From Thermomonas aquatica (GTDB lineage: Bacteria; Pseudomonadota; Gammaproteobacteria; Xanthomonadales; Xanthomonadaceae): 64,000 nucleotides of DNA. Numbering within the stretch: position 1 is the stretch's first letter; each line of letters starts with the position of its first letter. The stretch covers positions 2,808,501-2,872,500 of the forward strand of contig NZ_CP040871.1 of NCBI RefSeq assembly GCF_006337105.1, read 5' to 3'. Under the pieces are notes generated by a model. That model did no database searches. It had not been told where the DNA came from and saw only the letters and a program-made list of their open reading frames with translations. Position numbers and translations under genes: made by a program. Shown here in pieces: positions 55,521 through 64,000 of the stretch.

Positions 55521-55612
55521 CGGCCGCGGCATCGGCGCTACCTCGTATTGGGAATGGCGCGCGCAAGGCGCCCGCCGCAGCATTGCGCACCATCACTCGA
55601 GGGATGCGCACG

Positions 55613-56353
55613 ATGACTGTCACGGTGTTGAGGCTCGGCTCCAGGGGCGAGCAGGTACGCAGGCTGCAGGAAGCGTTGAACCGGAAACTGCCCGGTACCA
55701 CGCTCAGCGTCGACGGCGATTTCGGCAGCCGCACGCTGGCCGCGGTGCGCCGTTACCAGGACGAAGCCTGGCTGGTGGTGGACGGCGAGGCGGGGCAGTG
55801 CACCCAGAATGCGCTGTTCGATGCCGAGGCCTACGCGCCGGCCCGGCATGTCCGTCCGTTCATCCCGCAACCGACCAACAGCACCTGCTGGGCCGCGGCG
55901 ACCGCCATGCTCAAGCGCAGCAGCGTGGGCGCGGTGAAGGCGGCCACGCCGTCGGACATGTGGGACGACACCAACGGCCTCTACAACCAGTCCGATGTGG
56001 CCAACTGGGTGCCGCAGACCGAGCGCTACGCGCGCGTGCACGGCCTGCGCTACTACCCGCCGTCTTCGTGGACGCCGCAGGGGTTCGCCGCGCTGGTGCG
56101 GCATGGGCCGGTGATGGTGGACACGCTGTGGAACGTCAGCGGCTACCTGACGCGCATACCCAGCGGCTACCAGGGCAGCCCGGGCCACATGACCTTGGTC
56201 GTGGGCGTGCGCGGCGACAACGATCCGAGCGGCATCGGCACCAGCCTGATGGTGTACGACCCGTGGGAGCCGAACGTGGGAAAGCGCTGGCGGGTGAGCT
56301 ATCACCGCTGGGTCAGCGAAGTCAGCACCCGCACTTACCGCCTGTTCCAGTAG
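55613..56353 (+). CDS. peptidoglycan-binding/papain-like cysteine protease-fold protein (second paralogue)
   Basis: 246 residues; the ATG at 55613 was chosen because GAGGG lies 9 nt upstream. No signal peptide. PG_binding_1 at 1-60 (LRLGSRGEQVRRLQEALN ... DGDFGSRTLAAVRRYQ). Papain-like domain about 85-246, with Cys92 in NSTCWAAATAML, His192 in GHMTLVVGV and Asp216 in VYDPWEP. Follows its paralogue by 145 bp, and is convergent with katG. Gene duplication with divergence is the likely origin. Confidence 0.77.
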   Translation: MTVTVLRLGSRGEQVRRLQEALNRKLPGTTLSVDGDFGSRTLAAVRRYQDEAWLVVDGEAGQCTQNALFDAEAYAPARHVRPFIPQPTNSTCWAAATAMLKRSSVGAVKAATPSDMWDDTNGLYNQSDVANWVPQTERYARVHGLRYYPPSSWTPQGFAALVRHGPVMVDTLWNVSGYLTRIPSGYQGSPGHMTLVVGVRGDNDPSGIGTSLMVYDPWEPNVGKRWRVSYHRWVSEVSTRTYRLFQ

Positions 56354-56401
56354 CGCGGCGGGCGAACGGCCGCATGCGCGTCCGTTCGCCGCCGGGCACC
56401 G

Positions 56402-58751
<2,350 letters not shown>

Positions 58752-58785
58752 CGAACCCGCAGGCATCGACCATGCCGAAGACGAC

Positions 58786-58807
58786 AACGGCCGCATGCGC
58801 GGCCGTT
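58786..58807. other. strong hairpin after the DUF937 gene
   Basis: AACGGCCGC-ATGC-GCGGCCGTT, a perfect 9-bp stem 23 bp past the DUF937 stop, without a T-run. Possible Rho-dependent end or RNA stability element. Confidence 0.5.
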
Positions 58808-58829
58808 GCGGGAGATCGGGCGAGGGCGC

Positions 58830-59444
58830 TCAGCCGCCGCCGCGCATCGCCCCCATGCCGACCTTGAGCAGGTCGCCGAGGCCGAGCTGGCCATCGCCAT
58901 CCTGGTCGAGCACCGCGCCGAGCAGGCCGCCGCCGAGGCCGCCCTGTTGCTGCTGCACCTGGCGCTCCTGGCCGAGGATGTTGCCGAGGTCCTGCGGCGA
59001 GCCTTGCGCTGCGCCGCCGCCGAACATGCGCTTGGCGAGATAGGCCATCACGATCGGGGCGAGGATCTTCAGCAGCATCTGCGCCTTGTCGCTGCCGAGG
59101 CCGGTGGCCTGGCCCAGGCCGGCTTCGGCCTGTGGCTGCTGGCCGCCGAAGATGTGGCCGAGCTGGCCCAGACCGTCGGTCTGCCGGTTCTGCTGGCCGC
59201 CGAGCACCGCGCCGAGGATGTCGGCGATGCCGCCGCCGGACGCGTGGTCGCGGCCCAGCGCACCGAACAACGCATCCGCGCCGTCGGCCTGGCTGGTGTT
59301 GCGGCCCATCGCGCCCAGGATCATCGGCAGCGCCGCGGCGATCGCGCCGGCGGTCTGCGCCTGCCCGGTGCCGAGTTGCGAACCGATCTGCTGCACGTCG
59401 GCACGCGACAGCTGGGAGAAGATTTCATCGGTCAATGAACTCAT
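58830..59444 (-). CDS. DUF937-family protein with EF-hand-like C-terminus
   Basis: 204 residues from ATG 59444. DUF937 covers most of it: LTDEIFSQLSRADVQQIGSQLG, AALPMILGAMGRNTSQADGADALFGALGRDH and a Gly/Gln-rich tail. Near the end, DQDGDGQLGLGD fits an EF-hand-like calcium loop with Asp in place of the last Glu. YidB-type relatives have no defined role. Sits upstream of katG on the same strand, separated by the katG promoter region. Confidence 0.85.
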   Translation of the reverse strand: MSSLTDEIFSQLSRADVQQIGSQLGTGQAQTAGAIAAALPMILGAMGRNTSQADGADALFGALGRDHASGGGIADILGAVLGGQQNRQTDGLGQLGHIFGGQQPQAEAGLGQATGLGSDKAQMLLKILAPIVMAYLAKRMFGGGAAQGSPQDLGNILGQERQVQQQQGGLGGGLLGAVLDQDGDGQLGLGDLLKVGMGAMRGGG

Positions 59445-59588
59445 CTTGTGTTCCTCGCAAGCGCCAGGCGGAATGATCCGCGGGACGGACACGGTAGCAG
59501 GACGCGACGCCGCGCAAGGGCTGTTCCGGGTTTTTTTTCGCATCGCGGGGCTCGTTATCCTGCGGCAGTCCCCCGCCATGCCATCGCC

Positions 59589-59802
59589 ATGACCACACGC
59601 GCCGCGCGCCTGCTGCAGCTGCTGGACGAGTTGCAGCGCAGGCGCACGCCGGTGCCTGGCGTTCTAGATGCGGGTCGGTGCGCTGGAGTCGCGGCCGGCC
59701 TTCGTCGAGTTCGTGCAGCGGCATATCGGCCGTCCGGCCGCCCAGCGTGCCAATGCGCGCGATACCGCCCTGGCCGCCGAGCATCCGCCGCTGTCGGCGT
59801 GA
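59589..59802 (+). pseudogene. fused remnants: N-terminus of a WYL/HTH regulator and C-terminus of a glutathione S-transferase-like gene
   Basis: Starting at ATG 59589, MTTRAARLLQLLDELQRRRTP resembles the first helices of a YafY/WYL-type regulator. Homology ends near 59660, and the sequence then reads, in another frame from 59668, a 44-residue tail (GALESRPAFVEFVQRHIGRP...) resembling the end of a glutathione S-transferase. The junction GTTCTAGATG contains a stop codon. This is best explained by a deletion that joined two genes. The identifications rest on short segments. Confidence 0.45.
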
Positions 59803-59847
59803 CCGCACCCGCCTCGCGCGGCAAGGGCACTGCCGGCATCGGTCGGG

Positions 59848-60918
59848 CTACTGCGCCGTGGCGGTGACCCAGGCCTTGCGTATCAGCCGGCCGCACTGGG
59901 CGGAACGATAGCCTTCGCCCAGGCTCTGGTCGGGATCCTGGCCCGACGTCGCCTGCTTGCGGGCGACGATGCCGTACCAGGTCTTGCTGGCATCGATCCA
60001 AGGATAGAAACCGAAGGCGCCGGCGCTGCTGAACGCCCCGTCGCCGACGATCGGATCGGCCTCGACCCAGTGGCCCAGCGAGTAGTTCCAGCTTTCGGTG
60101 GTCGGCACGGGTGTATTGACCGCTTGCAGGCAGGTCGCCGGGTTGGTGCACACCGCGTGGGTGCCGAGCAGGGCGCCGAGTGCCAGTTGCCCGCCGAGCA
60201 GCCTGCGCAGGAACAGCGCGTAGTCGTCGGCGGTGGTGTAGATCCCGCCGGCCAGTTGCGGCTGCGTGTAGATCAGCGCGATGTCGTTGCCGACCTTGGC
60301 GCGGATCTCCGCGGCGAGGCCGTCGTTGCGCAACGCGCCCAGACCGATCGTACTCGCGTGCTTTTCCATGTGGCCGCCGCCGTAGGAGAACAGCCCGTCG
60401 GTGGCCGGGTGGTAGACGCCGTTGTTGCCGAAGGCGACGCACTCGTCGACGCTTTGCCCCTGCTGGCAACCGTTGAAGCTGCTGTAGCCGCTGCGGAAAT
60501 TCAGGAACTTGATGTCCTGTGCGGTGAGCAAGCCCGTGCGTACTTGGGCCACGTAGGCGGCGAAGATCCATTTCGATGCCGATGCGATGGCCATCGGCGT
60601 GTCCGCCTTGTACACCGTGGCATCGGTCGCCGAGTTCACCGAGCCCGCGGCGAGGCTCGCGGACCTGTCGCCGATTTCCCAATAGAACGGCCGGATCGCC
60701 GCGCACGCGTTGCTGCCGCTCTGCGCGGTCGCGGTGGACGCCGCACTGCGTTGCGCATTGCTGGGCGGCGGGACAGGCGGAGGCGGTTGCGAGGGAGGCG
60801 GCAGCGGCGGAGCCGGCGAAGACGCACCGCCGCCACCGCATCCCTGCAGGCATGGCAGGAGCAACATCAACAGGAAGGCGTGGCGCTGCGCTGGCCGCGG
60901 CAAGCGAATCCGGGTCAT
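59848..60918 (-). CDS. beta-lactamase-fold serine hydrolase, lipoprotein
   Basis: 356 residues from ATG 60918. Leader FLLMLLLPCLQGC is a lipobox, followed by a Pro-rich linker (APPLPPPSQPPPPVPPPS) of about 25 residues. The enzyme domain has the SxxK motif in IASASKWIF, the rest of the class C/DD-peptidase fold, and later GGIYTTADDYALFLRRLL and LGHWVE. Could be an esterase, D-alanyl peptidase or penicillin-binding-like hydrolase. A 169-bp gap to mutS holds nothing obvious. Confidence 0.8.
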   Translation of the reverse strand: MTRIRLPRPAQRHAFLLMLLLPCLQGCGGGGASSPAPPLPPPSQPPPPVPPPSNAQRSAASTATAQSGSNACAAIRPFYWEIGDRSASLAAGSVNSATDATVYKADTPMAIASASKWIFAAYVAQVRTGLLTAQDIKFLNFRSGYSSFNGCQQGQSVDECVAFGNNGVYHPATDGLFSYGGGHMEKHASTIGLGALRNDGLAAEIRAKVGNDIALIYTQPQLAGGIYTTADDYALFLRRLLGGQLALGALLGTHAVCTNPATCLQAVNTPVPTTESWNYSLGHWVEADPIVGDGAFSSAGAFGFYPWIDASKTWYGIVARKQATSGQDPDQSLGEGYRSAQCGRLIRKAWVTATAQ

Positions 60919-61087
60919 GCAAAACCTCTGTGGTTGGATGCGCTGCGATGGACAGCGCTTATCGCAACTAACGCCTTCTTGCGCAGGCGGTTGACGGGCG
61001 GTCATCGCGCAGCGCCATGCGATCCGCGATCGGTTCGTCCGCAGGCACCGCCGCGGCATCCGGGTTTGCAGGCCGGTGGCGCGCGGT

Positions 61088-63652
61088 TCAGCCCAGCGCT
61101 TTCAGCCGATACAAGGCCTCCAGCGCCTGCTTCGGCGTGAGATCGTCCGGATCGATCGCGGCCAGTGCGTCGAGCGCCGCCGATTGCGGCGAGAACAGGC
61201 CGAACTGCTGCGGCGAATCCAGCGCCGGCGCACTCATCGGCACCAGCGGCGCATCGCGGTTCTGCGATTCCAGTTCGGCCAGCCGCGCGCGCGCCTGCTG
61301 CAGCGCGGCCTTCGGCAGGCCCGCCAGTGCCGCAACCTGCAGCCCGAAGCTGCGGTTTGCAGGTCCCGGCCGCACCGCGTGCATGAACACCAGCGCATCG
61401 CCGTGTTCGACCGCATCCAGGTGCAGGTTGGCGATGCCGCTGCCGGGTTCGGCCAAGGCGGTCAGTTCGAAATAGTGCGTCGCGAACAAGGTGTAGCTGC
61501 GATTGCTCGCCGCCAGTTGCCGCGCGACCGCGTCCGCGAGCGCGAGGCCGTCATAGGTGGACGTGCCGCGGCCGATCTCGTCCATCAGCACCAGCGACTG
61601 TTCGGTGGCGTGGTGGAGGATGTAGGCGGTCTCGCTCATCTCGACCATGAAGGTCGATTGCCCGCGCGCCAGGTCGTCGCCGGCGCCGATGCGGGTGAGG
61701 ATGCGGTCGATCGGGCCGATGGTCGCCTTCGCCGCCGGCACGAAGCTGCCGATGCAGGCCAGCAGCACGATCAGCGCGTTCTGCCGCATGAACGTGCTCT
61801 TGCCGCCCATGTTCGGGCCGGTGATCACGTACATGCGGGTGGCGTCGTCGAACACCAGGTCGTTGGGTTCGAACGGCGCGTCGCGCACTGCTTCCACCAC
61901 CGGATGGCGGCCGCGTTCGATGGCGATGCCCGGTGTGTCGCGCAACTGCGGCATCGTCCAGTCCAGCGATTGCGCGCGTTCGGCGAAACCGGCGAAGACA
62001 TCGAGTTCGCTCAGCGCGCCCGCGCAGCGGCGCAGCGGTTCCAGCTGCTCGTTGAGCAGGTCGAGCAGGCCGTCGTACAGCAGCTTCTCGCGGGTGAGCG
62101 AGCGGTCGCGCGCGGACAGCACCTTGTCCTCGAAGCCCTTCAGTTCCTCGGTGATGTAGCGCTCGGCGCCGGTCAGGGTCTGCCGCCGCGTGTAGTGCAC
62201 CGGCGCCTTGTCGGCCTGGCCCTTGCTGATCTCGATGTAGTAGCCGTGCACGCGGTTGTAGCCGACCTTGAGGGTGGCGATGCCGGTGGCCTCGCGCTCG
62301 CGCGCTTCCAGGTCGATCAGGAATTGGTCCGCGTTGGTCGACAGCGTGCGCAGCTCGTCCAGCTCGAAATCGTAGCCCTCGAGGATCACCCCGCCGTCGC
62401 GCGCCAGCAGCGGCGGTTGCGGCACGATGGCCGAGCGCAGCAGGTGCGCGGTCGCATCGTGTTCGCCGAGTTCGTCGTGCAGGGCGCGCAGGCGTGGCGA
62501 ATCCAGCGACGCCAGGATCTCGCGCACGGCGGGCAGCAGCGACAGGCCGTCGCGCAGGGTCGAGAGGTCACGCGGGCGCGCGCTGCGCAGGGCGACGCGC
62601 GAGAGGATGCGTTCGAGGTCGCCTAGGCCGCGGAAGGCTTCGCGCAGCAGGTCGTCGGCGCGATGCTCGATCAACGTGGCCACTGCGTGATGACGCTCGC
62701 CGACGGTCTGCCGGTTGCGCAGCGGGCGATTCAACCAGCGCCGCAGCAGGCGCCCGCCCATCGGGGTGATGGTGGAATCGAGCACGCCGAGCAGGGTCGC
62801 GCGCGCATCGCCGTCGATGCGCGAATCCAGTTCGAGGTGGCGGCGGGTCGCGGCATTCATCGCCACCGCTTCGTCGCTGGTTTCCAGGGCGATCGCGCGC
62901 AAATGCGGCAGGCGCTGCTTCTGGGTTTCCTCGATGTAGCCGAGCAAGGCGCCGGCGGCGGCGATCGCGCGCGGCTTGTCGTCGATGCCGAACGCGGTCA
63001 GGTCGTGCACGCCGAAGAACTGCAGCAGCTGGCGGCGGCCGGAGTCGGCATCGAACAGCCACGGTGCGCGGCGGCGCAGGCCGCGCGCTTCCAGCACCGC
63101 CTCGGGCCAACCCTCTTCGTCGGCGATCAGGGTTTCCGCCGGTTGCAGGCGGGCGAGTTCGGCTTCCAGCGCGTCGTCGTTGTCGACTTCGTTCGCCCGC
63201 AGGCGGCCGCTGGCGAGATCCGCCCAGGCCAGTCCGTAGCCGTGCTTGAAACGGCTGATCGCCAGCAGCAACGTGTCGCGGCGTTCGTCGAGCAGGGCTT
63301 CGTCGGTGACCGTGCCCGGGGTGACGATACGCACTACCTTGCGTTCGACCAGACCCTTGGCCAGTGCCGGGTCGCCGATCTGTTCGCAGATCGCCACCGA
63401 CTCGCCCAGCGCCACCAGCCGCGCCAGGTAGCCCTCGTAGGCGTGGTGGGGCACGCCGGCCATCGGGATCGGCTGGCCGGCGGAACTGCCGCGCTGGGTC
63501 AGGGTGATGTCCAGCAGGCGCGCGGCCTTGCGCGCATCGTCGTAGAACAGTTCGTAGAAATCGCCCATCCGGAAGAACAGCAGGACGTCCGGGTGCTCCG
63601 CCTTGGCGGCGAAGAATTGGCGCATCAGCGGCGTGTGTTGCTCGAGGGACAT
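61088..63652 (-). CDS. mutS: MutS DNA mismatch repair ATPase
   Basis: 854 residues from ATG 63652 ([12 protein letters not shown]). Mismatch-binding [14 protein letters not shown] with Phe-x-Glu, ATPase P-loop [57 protein letters not shown] and FATHYFELT. Recognises mispairs and starts repair with MutL. Confidence 0.98.
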   Translation of the reverse strand: MSLEQHTPLMRQFFAAKAEHPDVLLFFRMGDFYELFYDDARKAARLLDITLTQRGSSAGQPIPMAGVPHHAYEGYLARLVALGESVAICEQIGDPALAKGLVERKVVRIVTPGTVTDEALLDERRDTLLLAISRFKHGYGLAWADLASGRLRANEVDNDDALEAELARLQPAETLIADEEGWPEAVLEARGLRRRAPWLFDADSGRRQLLQFFGVHDLTAFGIDDKPRAIAAAGALLGYIEETQKQRLPHLRAIALETSDEAVAMNAATRRHLELDSRIDGDARATLLGVLDSTITPMGGRLLRRWLNRPLRNRQTVGERHHAVATLIEHRADDLLREAFRGLGDLERILSRVALRSARPRDLSTLRDGLSLLPAVREILASLDSPRLRALHDELGEHDATAHLLRSAIVPQPPLLARDGGVILEGYDFELDELRTLSTNADQFLIDLEAREREATGIATLKVGYNRVHGYYIEISKGQADKAPVHYTRRQTLTGAERYITEELKGFEDKVLSARDRSLTREKLLYDGLLDLLNEQLEPLRRCAGALSELDVFAGFAERAQSLDWTMPQLRDTPGIAIERGRHPVVEAVRDAPFEPNDLVFDDATRMYVITGPNMGGKSTFMRQNALIVLLACIGSFVPAAKATIGPIDRILTRIGAGDDLARGQSTFMVEMSETAYILHHATEQSLVLMDEIGRGTSTYDGLALADAVARQLAASNRSYTLFATHYFELTALAEPGSGIANLHLDAVEHGDALVFMHAVRPGPANRSFGLQVAALAGLPKAALQQARARLAELESQNRDAPLVPMSAPALDSPQQFGLFSPQSAALDALAAIDPDDLTPKQALEALYRLKALG

Positions 63653-63880
63653 GCGCAAGCGTGGGCGAGGGGCCGGATAGTGTGCCCGATCCACCCCGCG
63701 CACCCATCGTTCCGGCTGTAACGACCGCTGGACACGCAGGCGTACGGATGTGTTAGTTTTCCGTCAAGGCGGTCTTCACGCTGCCCGCGCGCCATCCCCC
63801 ACGTGGCCGAGTCGATGACGATGCAGCCGTCGCGCACGCGACGGCGCGCATGCCGGCGTATTCAAACCAAGGGGGAGTCC

Positions 63881-64000
63881 ATGTATCGCAAGCAACCGCA
63901 GCCCAAGCAGTTGGCAGTCGCCGTGTTCGCGGCATTGGCCGCGATGTCGGTGTTGCCCGTGTTCGCACAGGACGCCGCGCCGGCCGAGAAGAAGGAAGTG
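63881..64000 (+). CDS. TonB-dependent receptor, N-terminal fragment
   Basis: The first 40 codons only; the gene runs off the end. MYRKQPQPKQLAVAVFAALAAMSVLPVFAQDAAPAEKKEV is a signal peptide plus the EKKE linker typical of xanthomonad TonB-dependent outer-membrane receptors. GGGGGAG is present 4-10 nt before the ATG. The 228-bp gap from mutS contains the promoter region, and no other gene. Confidence 0.62.
   Translation, partial: MYRKQPQPKQLAVAVFAALAAMSVLPVFAQDAAPAEKKEV

Overview
The window is a contiguous stretch of a high-GC gammaproteobacterial chromosome, most likely from the Lysobacteraceae/Xanthomonadaceae (Lysobacter, Luteimonas, Thermomonas or Xanthomonas relatives). The basis is the protein types (copLAB with a CopL leader protein, a TonB-receptor signal peptide starting MYRKQ, twin PstS proteins plus an OprO/OprP porin) and the blocks rplU-rpmA-obgE, rpsT/murJ-ribF-ileS-lspA-ispH, radA, ffh...rpsP-rimM-trmD-rplS and mutS. 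I did not run any search, so the genus is an inference. Coding density is very high, and many neighbours overlap by 4 nt (ATGA or GTGA).

Layout. 1-2.8 kb: a mannose-use cluster (fructokinase end, AGE-family mannose isomerase, GH47 alpha-mannosidase lipoprotein). 2.9-6.2 kb: autoregulated GntR/YtrA-type ABC operon and an acyltransferase. 6.3-7.9 kb: sorbosone-dehydrogenase-like beta-propeller. 7.9-11.2 kb: copper resistance copL-copA-copB. 11.3-13.4 kb, convergent with it: an hvfABC/bufferin-type RiPP operon whose precursor carries six EGKCG units around two EF-hands. 13.5-20.6 kb: phosphate regulon (phoU, pstB, pstA, pstC, two pstS, phosphate porin) with PHO boxes. 20.7-30.3 kb: repair and metabolism (nth, two crotonases, degenerate FKBP, Nudix, sulfurtransferase, arsC, PCuAC chaperone, thioesterase, uvrA). 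30.3-31.0 kb: a gene-free region with a large nested inverted repeat and the rplU promoter. 31-41 kb: ribosomal and cell-wall housekeeping genes, an XRE regulator and tRNA-Thr. 41-47.5 kb: radA and an emrAB-type efflux operon under a MarR regulator. 47.6-54.7 kb: ffh to rplS block and an S4-domain protein. 54.8-56.4 kb: two paralogous peptidoglycan-binding/papain-like proteins. 56.4-64 kb: katG, a DUF937 protein, a gene-remnant scar, a serine hydrolase, mutS and the start of a TonB-dependent receptor.

How the genes work together. The copper theme is the most notable. CopA/CopB oxidise and sequester periplasmic copper. The facing HvfA-B-C operon should make a post-translationally modified, cysteine-based metal-binding peptide, and a PCuAC chaperone lies 13 kb away. 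The phosphate genes form a complete outer-membrane-to-cytoplasm uptake route under PhoB-like sites. The first three genes form a plausible route from alpha-1,2-mannosides through mannose and fructose to fructose 6-phosphate. The best candidate for an undescribed system is the EF-hand-containing HvfA precursor with its flanking, DNA-level-duplicated EGKCG blocks.
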